A stretch of 64,000 nucleotides of DNA, taken from IMG/VR virus record IMGVR_UViG_3300025410_000010, positions 1-64,000 of that record; one strand, 5' to 3'. A program made the position numbers and the translations under genes. Position 1 is the first letter of the stretch, and every line of letters starts with the position of its first letter. Shown here in pieces: positions 32,880-39,296 of this stretch. The notes below the pieces were generated by a model that was not told the DNA's origin, did no database searches, and worked only from the letters and a program-made list of their open reading frames with translations. The DNA comes from a virus.

Positions 32880-33048
32880 TACACTAGATGAACGTAGTAA
32901 TATTATAGATAGACTTAACATACTAAACAGTAAAGAACGCTATAGATTGAGTAATGAATATAGCGAACTTATTGATAGTCTTAACATACTAAACGAACGC
33001 TATCATAGAACACTTGCTATACTAAAGAAAAGAGTAAATCCACAATGA
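32827..33048 (+). CDS. helical protein with internal repeat
   Basis: 73 residues. DRLNILNSKERYRL and DSLNILNERYHRTL are an internal duplication, also visible in DNA (CTTAACATACTAAAC twice). Ends at an ATGA overlap. Confidence 0.6.
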   Translation: MEDLITMTIEQLEITSNNTLDERSNIIDRLNILNSKERYRLSNEYSELIDSLNILNERYHRTLAILKKRVNPQ

Positions 33049-33236
33049 TGAGCATAGAAGAAATAGCACTATACAATCTTATACTAGTACCAAAGAAAGA
33101 CAGACTAGTAGAACTTTATAGGGAAACTAGAGCACTAGAAGCAGAAGTTGAACAACTAGAACAGACACTACTAGATCGTATAGAAGGCACAAATACATAT
33201 ACTGATACTCTACATACAGGCCCCGCTGTAACATAA
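33045..33236 (+). CDS. coiled-coil protein, CTAG-rich gene
   Basis: 63 residues, LYRETRALEAEVEQLEQTLL is coiled coil; ends TGPAVT, encoded by the first GGCCCCGCTGT repeat. Six CTAG tetramers in 192 nt. Confidence 0.6.
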   Translation: MMSIEEIALYNLILVPKKDRLVELYRETRALEAEVEQLEQTLLDRIEGTNTYTDTLHTGPAVT

Positions 33237-33472
33237 TGAACGATCTTAAAGACTTCTTTAAAAAGGCTAATCGTAAACGTAGTAGAGGTCCCGTTAAAAC
33301 ATATGCTGTATTTAAAGGCCCCGCTGTAACAACTGGTACTTACTTTATAAAAAGAACAATCCCATTGGTGGTACTAGCAGGAACTAAATGGAATACTACT
33401 GGCCCCGCTGTGCCGCCTTTGGATATACATGCAAACGACGATAGAGATCCTAATGCATAGTGGCCCCGCTGT
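33219..33472 (+). repeat. four copies of GGCCCCGCTGT
   Basis: Copies start at 33219, 33317, 33401 and 33462; the first two extend to GGCCCCGCTGTAACA. They stand out as GC-rich blocks in AT-rich DNA, and cross from the end of one gene through another into non-coding DNA. Confidence 0.8.
33236..33460 (+). CDS. small basic protein carrying repeat-encoded GPAV
   Basis: 74 residues. Basic N-terminus, then two GPAV motifs made by the GGCCCCGCTGT repeat (33317, 33401) and a degenerate RGPVKTY. The repeats may be a DNA or RNA element passing through a tolerant gene. Confidence 0.5.
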   Translation: MNDLKDFFKKANRKRSRGPVKTYAVFKGPAVTTGTYFIKRTIPLVVLAGTKWNTTGPAVPPLDIHANDDRDPNA

Positions 33473-33718
33473 GCATCTTAGGAAAGCTGTGGGCGCTGCT
33501 ATAAGCACACGAGATCCACAGTAGTCGCTGGCTTGAACGCGGCGATTAGACAGGCGAACTACTATAGAGATAGATTGTCGATATAGTGGTGAATAGGAAG
33601 AACTTGGACAAAATCGGAAAGATACCATTTGAACTAAGCCTGTCGTCACCACGGTCAACCACTATATCTAGTGTATAGATCTACTATATCTAGCATTCAA
33701 AACACGCCAAGACCATGG
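33461..33718. other. non-coding, GC-richer, stem-rich region
   Basis: No convincing gene. Plus-strand stems include CTGTGG...CCACAG, AGTAGTCGC...GCGAACTACT (one bulge) enclosing TCGCTG...CGGCGA, and ACTATA...TATAGT. It begins with the fourth GGCCCCGCTGT copy and ends in two ACTATATCTAG repeats (33661, 33683). May be a structured RNA, 3' UTR or origin-like region; unresolved. Confidence 0.4.
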
Positions 33719-33747
33719 TTGACAGGTACTATATATCGTCGTATAGT
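33719..33747 (+). promoter_or_regulatory. promoter for 33770
   Basis: TTGACA, 17 nt, TATAGT, followed by AGGGAG and the ATG at 33770. Confidence 0.7.
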
Positions 33748-33769
33748 CTTATTATAGGGAGTCTAAAGC

Positions 33770-34201
33770 ATGAAACGTATTGTGATTGCCACTATATCTA
33801 GTGTACTAATAGCGGGAAGTGCTCACGCCCAATATTATCCCGGAGCGGGACCGGGATATCCATATGCTGCGCCACAAACAGCATTACCGCCACCGGGATA
33901 TAATCCATATGTGGATTCTATGGAAACCTTATATCCACAGCAAGTAATAGTGAGGAGACGAGTAGTAGTTCCTCAGCCACCTGTTGTAATAGAGACTCCG
34001 CCTGCTGTAATAGTTCAGCAGCCACCTGCTGTTGTATACAGAGATCGCATTATAGTAAGAGATCGCGTAGTCGTCAAGCGTCGTGTTGTATACAAAAAAG
34101 TCCCTGTTCCGGTTCCGGTAGCAGCGCCCACCACAGTTAATGTAAACGTATGCACTCAGTCTGTAAACACTGGTGAAGTATGTAAACAGCAGAAGAAGTA
34201 G
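33770..34201 (+). CDS. secreted Pro/Val-rich protein
   Basis: 143 residues. Signal peptide to about residue 20 (SAHAQ). The mature part is low-complexity: YYPGAGPGYPYAAP, then alternating Val/Arg and Pro blocks (VVVPQPPVV, PPAVIVQQPPAVV), ending with two Cys. An envelope or extracellular protein is likely; function unknown. A 13-bp inverted repeat follows the stop. Confidence 0.7.
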   Translation: MKRIVIATISSVLIAGSAHAQYYPGAGPGYPYAAPQTALPPPGYNPYVDSMETLYPQQVIVRRRVVVPQPPVVIETPPAVIVQQPPAVVYRDRIIVRDRVVVKRRVVYKKVPVPVPVAAPTTVNVNVCTQSVNTGEVCKQQKK

Positions 34202-34203
34202 TT

Positions 34204-34238
34204 AATGTATACTATAGTGAATTGGTATAGTATACATT
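34204..34238. repeat. 13-bp perfect inverted repeat after 34201
   Basis: AATGTATACTATA (34204-34216), 9-nt loop, TATAGTATACATT (34226-34238). AT-only except at the outer parts; no U-tract. It lies just downstream of the stop and may protect or end the transcript, or bind a protein. Confidence 0.7.
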
Positions 34239-34261
34239 CGCCTGGGGTGATCTTCTAGGTC

Positions 34262-34348
34262 GCGATTTTGTTTATGTAAACGACCTGGAGGTCAGAGTTC
34301 GGCGGAACTTGAACCCATCACGCGATCCCTATTGGGTGTGCGCTTTAT
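34262..34348 (-). ncRNA. candidate small RNA, copy 1
   Basis: Promoter at 34355-34382 and about 80 nt of non-coding sequence, homologous to 34904-34990. Shared: AAGCG at the start, an AATA-loop hairpin (CCC-AATA-GGG here), and at the 3' side GACC-TCCA-GGTC followed by GTTT-ACAT-AAAC, two adjacent tetraloop hairpins. AGTTC-CGCC-GAACT is a further stem. No ORF of use. Confidence 0.55.
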
Positions 34349-34354
34349 ATTGTT

Positions 34355-34382
34355 ATATTAACATCACTAGCGGGTGCGTCAA
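34355..34382 (-). promoter_or_regulatory. promoter of small RNA copy 1
   Basis: TTGACG, 16 nt, TAATAT on the minus strand, overlapping the 34379 stop. Confidence 0.65.
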
Positions 34383-34600
34383 CCTGGCAAAACTGTGATT
34401 TGAGAGATTGGCCATGAACGAGTAAATGACTCACCTTTATAAAGTCTAAAAGCCACATAACCTCTTTTGGCACATTCCTGCCTTGCGGTATGTTCCTGCT
34501 TCCACTGTGATTCTCTACCATCTAGTATAATAACAGCGCGATCACCACAAGCTTCGAGGAGACCTTTGGCTGTTTGATTATAGAATTGAGCATAGTGCAT
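34379..34600 (-). CDS. small hypothetical protein
   Basis: 73 residues, MHYAQFYNQTAKGLLEACGDRAVIILDGRE..., with a GGAGG site overlapping the upstream stop. Looks like a small alpha/beta protein; not recognised. Its last codons form the -35 of the small-RNA promoter. Confidence 0.65.
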   Translation of the reverse strand: MHYAQFYNQTAKGLLEACGDRAVIILDGRESQWKQEHTARQECAKRGYVAFRLYKGESFTRSWPISQITVLPG

Positions 34601-34601
34601 A

Positions 34602-34841
34602 TCACATATCCTCCGGGTTGTATTCGTAAAAGGGGACTTGATTGCGCCAAAACTGTTCGTCGTTATCCCACATGAAGTGATCCGAAAACCAATTGAGGAG
34701 TTCCTCTTTGGTATAGTTATATAGATAGCGACCCTTGTAGCCATAGAAGTCCTTGTGGGAGTCATAGAGCATTGTATACAATTCTGTCCAGGATGTGGAT
34801 TCAATACGAGCAAAGGCTTCTGAGTAGGACAGTTTGCGCAT
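34602..34841 (-). CDS. small hypothetical protein
   Basis: 79 residues, MRKLSYSEAFARIESTSWTE..., Tyr/Trp-rich, acidic end. Driven by the promoter at 34868-34895 with AGGAG. Unknown function. Confidence 0.65.
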   Translation of the reverse strand: MRKLSYSEAFARIESTSWTELYTMLYDSHKDFYGYKGRYLYNYTKEELLNWFSDHFMWDNDEQFWRNQVPFYEYNPEDM

Positions 34842-34867
34842 TGGGATCTCCTATTGCTTATAGTATG

Positions 34868-34895
34868 ATAATAAGGTCACAATTTTATATGTCAA
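34868..34895 (-). promoter_or_regulatory. promoter for 34841
   Basis: TTGACA, 16 nt, TATTAT, then AGGAG. It lies immediately downstream of small RNA copy 2. Confidence 0.75.
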
Positions 34896-34903
34896 CCAGG
34901 GAC

Positions 34904-34990
34904 TATATGTTGTTTATGTAAACGACCTTGAGGTCAGGGTTCCCCGAAGTATACTCCCTAGCGAGTCTGCTATTGCTGGTTCGCTTTCAT
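34904..34990 (-). ncRNA. candidate small RNA, copy 2
   Basis: Homologue of 34262-34348: AAGCG start, GC-AATA-GC hairpin (second base pair swapped relative to copy 1, a possible covariation), then GACC-TCAA-GGTC and GTTT-ACAT-AAAC. The distance from AAGCG to GTTTAC is nearly the same in both copies (63 versus 64 nt). Own promoter at 34997-35024. Confidence 0.6.
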
Positions 34991-34996
34991 AATTCT

Positions 34997-35024
34997 ATAA
35001 TAGCGTCTATAGATATAGTGTCAA
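34997..35024 (-). promoter_or_regulatory. promoter of small RNA copy 2
   Basis: TTGACA, 16 nt, TATTAT on the minus strand. The spacer includes an AGATATAG block related to the adjacent iterons. Confidence 0.75.
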
Positions 35025-35027
35025 CCT

Positions 35028-35097
35028 ACTATATGTAGTCAGTGGGTAACTATATGTAGTCCACTATATCTAGTGTTCTGAGTGACTATATCTAGTG
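35028..35097. repeat. four ACTATATSTAGTS iterons
   Basis: Copies at 35028-35040, 35049-35061 (ACTATATGTAGTC), 35063-35075 and 35085-35097 (ACTATATCTAGTG). The flanked form CACTATATCTAGTG is an imperfect dyad. Further copies at 33661, 33683 and 33791. The array lies between two divergent promoters, so it could be operators; an origin is the alternative. Confidence 0.75.
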
Positions 35098-35098
35098 G

Positions 35099-35126
35099 TT
35101 GACTAGTTTGGAATTGAGTGTATATT
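35099..35126 (+). promoter_or_regulatory. promoter, leaderless geometry, GIY-YIG gene
   Basis: TTGACT, 16 nt, TATATT, then 6 nt and the ATG at 35133. No Shine-Dalgarno. Abuts the iteron array. Confidence 0.7.
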
Positions 35127-35132
35127 GTTATT

Positions 35133-35462
35133 ATGAAAGCAGTAAGAAAAAAGCGAGTGGACCGTAATCATATCGTATATTCAATAACGATAGATGGAGA
35201 CCTATATGTTGGCGTCACGGCGAAAACTGAATCTACTGTTCCAAAAAGCCTCTGGTCGCGTCTTAGTAAGCATTGGTACCGGAGGAATGATCCCGCCCGG
35301 TTACATTGGTCACTTTATAGCGCTCTTCGGTCATTGACAGATCGCCGTGAAGCTGTTATAAAAGCAGAGTATATAGTGCGTGGTAAGGTTGCTGCTCATA
35401 AATTAGAGCGTGAGTTAATTCGTCAATATCGTCCTGTATTGAACACAGACAAGAGGGGTTAA
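35133..35462 (+). CDS. GIY-YIG-type endonuclease-like protein
   Basis: 109 residues. VYSITIDGDLYVGVT is a GIY...YxG strand pair, RLSKHW supplies the following Arg/His region, and LERELIRQYRPVLNTDKRG matches the end of the domain with Glu and Asn-Thr. A minimal one-domain GIY-YIG nuclease without a DNA-binding tail. ATG 35133 is preferred to GTG 35118 by promoter geometry. Confidence 0.7.
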   Translation: MKAVRKKRVDRNHIVYSITIDGDLYVGVTAKTESTVPKSLWSRLSKHWYRRNDPARLHWSLYSALRSLTDRREAVIKAEYIVRGKVAAHKLERELIRQYRPVLNTDKRG

Positions 35463-35463
35463 C

Positions 35464-35769
35464 ATGAGCTTCAAGGACTTTCAACTCAACTTCTTAGATT
35501 ACCTTGATCACATTAGGGCTGATTATGCTAAGACGGGTATGTATACATTAGAAGAAGCTGAACGCAAGGTTGATTTCACTAATGGAAGTAAGTATGTCAA
35601 GGTCATTGTAGACCGTAGTGTTCACTCGTTCATTGTCAAGCAGGATGATGGCAAGTTCAAGCAGGGTGACATTCTAAAGGCTGCTTCTTATGCGTCACCT
35701 GCTAAGAACTTCGCCCGCGGTAATATACTTGCTCGCAATTGGAATAGTGTAAGGTGGTCGGGAGTTTGA
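35464..35769 (+). CDS. hypothetical phage protein
   Basis: 101 residues. TNGSKYVKVIVDRSVHSFIVKQDDGKFKQGDILKAASYASPAKNFARGNIL is typical of a small conserved phage family; function unknown. 1 nt after the GIY-YIG stop. Confidence 0.7.
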   Translation: MSFKDFQLNFLDYLDHIRADYAKTGMYTLEEAERKVDFTNGSKYVKVIVDRSVHSFIVKQDDGKFKQGDILKAASYASPAKNFARGNILARNWNSVRWSGV

Positions 35770-35793
35770 CTTTTGGGTCGTTTGTGTTATTGT
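35766..35793 (+). promoter_or_regulatory. promoter for 35821
   Basis: TTGACT, 16 nt, TATTGT; the -35 overlaps the previous gene's stop. Confidence 0.6.
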
Positions 35794-35820
35794 AAGCTAT
35801 AGCAACACAGAGAGGCTATC

Positions 35821-36114
35821 ATGCGCGACTTTGAACCTAACATGTTTTATCTCAACGTAGCTCAGGACTTAAACATTGTCGACAGCGACGACTTAGGTTA
35901 TATAGCTGCTGACATTGAGAATGTTATAGAGCATCTCCAAACCATTGTTAAGTCGCTTCGTGCTAAGGAATTGGCTCACGCCTACGACTATTATACAGAG
36001 CATCGTTATGACATTGACGGTGTCTGCGATGAGCTTGAGAGCTATTACTTTGAGCTAGACGAGCAGGTAGAGTATGCTATATCTGAAGAAGAATTCGAGC
36101 CTGAGAGCGAATAG
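35821..36114 (+). CDS. acidic phage protein
   Basis: 97 residues, strongly acidic, helical (DIENVIEHLQTIVKSLRAKELA; DELESYYFELDEQVEYAISEEEFE). GAGAGG site. May be a DNA-mimic-like or regulatory protein; inference from charge only. Confidence 0.65.
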   Translation: MRDFEPNMFYLNVAQDLNIVDSDDLGYIAADIENVIEHLQTIVKSLRAKELAHAYDYYTEHRYDIDGVCDELESYYFELDEQVEYAISEEEFEPESE

Positions 36115-36197
36115 AGCCAAACTGCTTGATCTTTGTCATATGCGCTGTTATAGTATAAAGACGCTGTAGACAGCGCATTGACAAAGGAATAGGCAAT

Positions 36198-36443
36198 ATG
36201 GCATTTACTCATTTAACAGTTTCTCAGGTAGAGTTTCTTGAAGACTATCTTCGTGGTACTGGCCGCACATTGACAGAGGCTCAAGCTCGTGCTACATATG
36301 GCATTGGCAACCTCCGTGCTCGCATTAGCGATCTACGTGCTGTTGGTTTACGGATTCGTCGTGAGAAGACTCAAGAGGGACGTGCGAAGTATGCTGTGAG
36401 TGCCCGTGATATCACAGGTAGCCGCGCTAAGATCTTCGCTTAA
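36198..36443 (+). CDS. winged-helix DNA-binding protein
   Basis: 81 residues. LTVSQVEFLEDYLRG, TLTEAQARATYGIGNLRARISDLRAVGLRIRREK and the wing AKYAVS fit a small winged helix found in phage regulators. Could control early genes; targets unknown. Confidence 0.7.
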   Translation: MAFTHLTVSQVEFLEDYLRGTGRTLTEAQARATYGIGNLRARISDLRAVGLRIRREKTQEGRAKYAVSARDITGSRAKIFA

Positions 36444-36498
36444 TAAATAAACAATAGTGGGCGGTTAATCTGCCCACTCTTCATCTAGGGAGGGATAT

Positions 36499-36693
36499 AT
36501 GTCTAGTGGAACAGCATTTCAGCAATTTGTTAATGAGTTGAGAGCAGTCGGATTTCCCATTGACAAGGTCACCGGAGGTGATATATACTCAGCATACCAT
36601 GAGGGACTTAGTGTTCGTGAAGCAGTATATAGACTTCACAGTGTAGCAGAGTTCCGACGTAAGATGAAGCAGCATATAAAAGCGCCCGAATAG
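36499..36693 (+). CDS. small helical protein overlapping tRNA-Thr
   Basis: 64 residues, AFQQFVNELRAVGFPIDKVT..., GGGAGG site. Its last three codons and stop lie inside the tRNA-Thr gene (10-nt overlap), so tRNA processing would cut the message. Confidence 0.65.
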   Translation: MSSGTAFQQFVNELRAVGFPIDKVTGGDIYSAYHEGLSVREAVYRLHSVAEFRRKMKQHIKAPE

Positions 36694-36759
36694 CTCAGCT
36701 GGTAGAGCAACTGATTTGTAATCAGTAGGTCGGCGGTTCGAATCCGTCTTCGGGCACCA
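36684..36759 (+). tRNA. tRNA-Thr (anticodon TGT)
   Basis: Full cloverleaf: acceptor GCCCGAA/TTCGGGC, D-arm, anticodon stem CTGAT-TTGTAAT-type loop with TGT, T-loop TTCGAAT, encoded CCA. Confidence 0.95.
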
Positions 36760-36760
36760 T

Positions 36761-36837
36761 GATTCCGTAGCTCAGCAGGATAGAGCAGCTGACTTCTAAT
36801 CAGCAGGTCGAACGTTCGAATCGTTCCGGAATCGCCA
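36761..36837 (+). tRNA. tRNA-Arg (anticodon TCT)
   Basis: Acceptor GATTCCG/CGGAATC, anticodon stem GCTGA/TCAGC with loop CTTCTAA, T-loop TTCGAAT, encoded CCA. Reads AGA, an abundant codon in this genome. Confidence 0.95.
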
Positions 36838-36879
36838 CCTAGCAGGCTAAATAGTTTACCTTGCAAGGGAGAAGAAACT

Positions 36880-37098
36880 ATGGTAAAACCAACAAATCCA
36901 ACATTAGTACAATTATTTGAAACACCCCTAGTACCTGATGCTTCACATGACATTTACAGTGTCACTTTGAATTTCAGTATACCTAAGGGTTCAGACATTG
37001 AACAATTATTAGCAGACATGATGACTGGCAAGTTCGCTAGTACTCAGCCTCCATTTGTTCCAGGAACTTCTATCACAGACGTAACTAAAATAGGTTAA
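36880..37098 (+). CDS. small phage protein, possible virion component
   Basis: 72 residues, MVKPTNPTLVQLFETPLVPD..., beta-strand segment DIYSVTLNFSIPKG. CTAAATA at about 36847 suggests late expression. Related in layout to the next gene. Confidence 0.6.
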   Translation: MVKPTNPTLVQLFETPLVPDASHDIYSVTLNFSIPKGSDIEQLLADMMTGKFASTQPPFVPGTSITDVTKIG

Positions 37099-37110
37099 TT
37101 GAGGAATAGC

Positions 37111-37473
37111 ATGGCTCAACCAAAGAATCCAGAATTACTCTCAGAGAATCAGTATCTAATGACACAGGTTCCTGCGGGATTAGATGCTACAGTATATGAC
37201 ATCACCATTCGTTATGTATTCAGTAATCAGATCAATCCAGAAGATGCTCTTTTAAATTGGGCTCAGGCTGCTAGTTCTGTTGCTGCGTGGCAGGGAAGAA
37301 TATTAGATATTACCCCAGTTGATAACAACACTCTTCCGGCTTCTGGAGAGGGATGGAATAATTTTTCTCCATTTGTTAGCCCGTTGGTTATGTCAGTAGG
37401 AAAGCCAGTAACTCCACCGCCATCGAATGTGCCTGGTAGCATCCCACAATCAGTTCCACCTTTAAAGTTCTAA
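37111..37473 (+). CDS. small phage protein, related to 36880
   Basis: 120 residues, MAQPKNPELLSENQYLMTQV..., TVYDITIRYVFSNQINPEDALLNW parallels DIYSVTLNFS of the previous gene; Pro-rich tail. Start at the ATG after GAGGA. Confidence 0.65.
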   Translation: MAQPKNPELLSENQYLMTQVPAGLDATVYDITIRYVFSNQINPEDALLNWAQAASSVAAWQGRILDITPVDNNTLPASGEGWNNFSPFVSPLVMSVGKPVTPPPSNVPGSIPQSVPPLKF

Positions 37474-37486
37474 TCAATAGCGTCGG

Positions 37487-37514
37487 TTGACATAATTCAA
37501 TTCGACGCTATTAT
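37487..37514 (+). promoter_or_regulatory. promoter for 37537
   Basis: TTGACA, 16 nt, TATTAT, then AGGAG. First of a series of near-identical promoters up to 44763. Confidence 0.8.
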
Positions 37515-37536
37515 TGTGACTATAGGAGAGCATATC

Positions 37537-37749
37537 ATGCGTGAATGTAAATCAGAGATAGACTTCACTATAGACGGCAATGCTATTTGGGTTGTTAACT
37601 TCTGGGAGGATGACGAGTTTGCATTCGCTGTGGGCTATAAGGATATGTCAACAGCCAATGAAGCCAAGCGTCGTTGGCTCGTGGGAACTGCTATAGATTT
37701 TAGTGACTTAGCCGAGGTTGACAGATTCCGGGATGATGTTATTATATAA
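37537..37749 (+). CDS. small hypothetical protein
   Basis: 70 residues, MRECKSEIDFTIDGNAIWVV..., beta then helix (ANEAKRRWLVGTA). ATG chosen after AGGAG over GTG 37516. Unknown function. Confidence 0.65.
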   Translation: MRECKSEIDFTIDGNAIWVVNFWEDDEFAFAVGYKDMSTANEAKRRWLVGTAIDFSDLAEVDRFRDDVII

Positions 37750-37770
37750 TCATAAGCAAGGGAGACAACG

Positions 37771-37866
37771 ATGTTTATAGTAGGCGTGTTAATTGGTAGT
37801 GTGATTGGTTTGTTCGTCTCCTATGCTTTGATCAACCTATGGGACTTGGTTGACAGAGAAGACTAA
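37771..37866 (+). CDS. 31-residue membrane peptide
   Basis: MFIVGVLIGSVIGLFVSYAL..., one membrane helix, tail INLWDLVDRED; the Leu-Val-Asp is the next promoter's -35. AAGGGAG site. Confidence 0.55.
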   Translation: MFIVGVLIGSVIGLFVSYALINLWDLVDRED

Positions 37867-37877
37867 GGTGCTATAGT
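37850..37877 (+). promoter_or_regulatory. promoter for 37908
   Basis: TTGACA (inside the previous gene), 16 nt, TATAGT, then AAGGAG. Confidence 0.8.
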
Positions 37878-37907
37878 AATATCATAAACGCTAACAAGGA
37901 GCCTACA

Positions 37908-38336
37908 ATGGGCACTCGCAGCTTAATCGGTGTTATGGACGAGAACGGGTTTGTTAAGGGCATCTACTGCCACTGGGACGGTTATCCAGAGCATAATGGT
38001 CGTATCTTGCGGGACCATTATAATACTCCTAGTAAGATCGTTAATCTCATAAAGCTAGGGGACTTATCTGTGCTAGGACCAAAGATTGGTCGTAAGCATG
38101 CCTTTAGCCAGTTTGAAGTTCCTGAAGCAGAGCGTGCCGCATATGAAGCCCGCACCGAGAACTGGTGTAAAGCGTATGGACGCGATCGTGGTGAGACATG
38201 CACAAAGGCTCACAAATATAAAGATATCTATGAGTTCCTCGCAGATGATCGCGGGCAGGATTACTCCTATGTATATGTAAACGGCAAGTGGGAGTGCCGC
38301 AACAGCGATAAGGAGCTGGTTGACATACCCGCGTAA
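37908..38336 (+). CDS. conserved phage protein (MGTRSLIGV family)
   Basis: 142 residues. MGTRSLIGVMDENGFVKGIYCHWDGYPEHNG and LIKLGDLSVLG are signatures of a common small phage family of unknown function. The tail LVDIPA is specified by the next promoter's -35. Confidence 0.8.
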   Translation: MGTRSLIGVMDENGFVKGIYCHWDGYPEHNGRILRDHYNTPSKIVNLIKLGDLSVLGPKIGRKHAFSQFEVPEAERAAYEARTENWCKAYGRDRGETCTKAHKYKDIYEFLADDRGQDYSYVYVNGKWECRNSDKELVDIPA

Positions 38337-38347
38337 GGTGCTATTAT
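38320..38347 (+). promoter_or_regulatory. promoter for 38379
   Basis: TTGACA within the preceding gene, 16 nt, TATTAT with GGTGC before the -10. Confidence 0.8.
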
Positions 38348-38378
38348 ATAATCGTAAACTCTAACAAGAGAGGCTGCT

Positions 38379-38849
38379 ATGCCTAATTGGTGTTCAAATA
38401 CACTTTATCTTAAGCACAAAGACCGAGCCATGCTAGAGAAGGCGGCGGCTGGTTATAATGGTGAGGGCTTGTTCAAAGCCTTCCTCCCTACTCCCCCAGA
38501 GCTATTAGAGGGTGAAGGTTGGTATAATTGGAACCTAGAGAACTGGGGCACCAAGTGGGATGTTGAGCGTGGTTTCGATAGTCCTGCTGCTATAAGGTTT
38601 GATCAATTGAACTTATCATTTGAGACTGCTTGGTCACCTCCACTGGCGTTCTATGAGCATTTGGTAGAGTTAGACTTTGAAGTAGATGCATTCTACTATG
38701 AGCCAGGCATGGACTTCTGTGGTCGTTGGACTGATGGTGAGGACGACTGCTATGAAGGCACTAAGGATATTCCTGAAGACATCGATATGGAGTTTTCTAT
38801 TAGTGAGAATAATGCTATGTGGGAAGAGGAAGAAGAGGAGTCAGAATAA
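38379..38849 (+). CDS. YubB/Api92-like ferredoxin-fold protein
   Basis: 156 residues. MPNWCSNTLYL, NWGTKWDVER, SFETAWSPPLAFYEHL and GRWTDGEDDCYE are hallmarks of the DUF1281/Api92 family on phages and plasmids. Acidic tail. Function unknown. Confidence 0.8.
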   Translation: MPNWCSNTLYLKHKDRAMLEKAAAGYNGEGLFKAFLPTPPELLEGEGWYNWNLENWGTKWDVERGFDSPAAIRFDQLNLSFETAWSPPLAFYEHLVELDFEVDAFYYEPGMDFCGRWTDGEDDCYEGTKDIPEDIDMEFSISENNAMWEEEEEESE

Positions 38850-38998
38850 TGTTTACAGTCAAGATTGGTAAGGTAACTCAAAAGTTCGACAATTGGGAAG
38901 ATGCCAAGGCTTTTGCCGAGAAGGAGTCATGGTTGCAGAATTCTCAGGCTGTGATCTTTAATAAGAGGGGGGATGCGGCTTTTATCAGAGTGCCTTGA
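38849..38998 (+). CDS. 49-residue hypothetical protein
   Basis: MFTVKIGKVTQKFDNWEDAK..., strand-helix-strand; starts on the last base of the upstream TAA. Basic end. Not recognised. Confidence 0.6.
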   Translation: MFTVKIGKVTQKFDNWEDAKAFAEKESWLQNSQAVIFNKRGDAAFIRVP

Positions 38999-39015
38999 TT
39001 GTAAACAAGCAGGGG

Positions 39016-39043
39016 TTGACAATTGGACAGCCCCTGCTATACT
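39016..39043 (+). promoter_or_regulatory. promoter for 39065
   Basis: TTGACA, 16 nt, TATACT, then AGGAGAG. Confidence 0.75.
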
Positions 39044-39064
39044 AAGGGCATAAGGAGAGAGCCA

Positions 39065-39241
39065 ATGTATGCGATCCTACTTGCTGCTGCATTAACTTTG
39101 ATCAACCTTAACGAATATGGGATGGTCATAGCCTCGGTTTGGTTATTCACTGGCTTGATGTGTTTCAAGATTGATTGGGTTCGCAATATGATGTTTGGAT
39201 TCTATATTGTTGCTGGGTTTTGGTATTTCTTAGCTGGTTGA
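39065..39241 (+). CDS. 58-residue membrane protein
   Basis: Two or three hydrophobic segments across MYAILLAAALTLINLNEYGM... to FWYFLAG. Tail overlaps the next -35. Unknown function. Confidence 0.6.
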   Translation: MYAILLAAALTLINLNEYGMVIASVWLFTGLMCFKIDWVRNMMFGFYIVAGFWYFLAG

Positions 39242-39265
39242 CACTATCGAATAAGGTGTTATAGT
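39238..39265 (+). promoter_or_regulatory. promoter for 39297
   Basis: TTGACA, 16 nt, TATAGT with GGTGT before it; the -35 overlaps the previous stop. Confidence 0.75.
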
Positions 39266-39296
39266 AAGGTATAGGATGAGAACTAAGGAGTTGGAT

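Noticed and set aside
33374-33658. 94-residue minus-strand ORF
   Set aside because: Covers the GGCCCCGCTGT repeats and stem-rich DNA, lacks a ribosome site and resembles no protein.
34262-34348. tRNA gene
   Set aside because: GGTTCAA looks like a T-loop, but the stems do not form a cloverleaf and no acceptor stem or CCA is present.
35028-35097. CRISPR array
   Set aside because: Repeats are 13 bp with 1-9 bp between copies; no spacer-like units or cas genes.
36636-36953. 105-residue minus-strand ORF
   Set aside because: It is the antisense of two tRNA genes, a common false protein.
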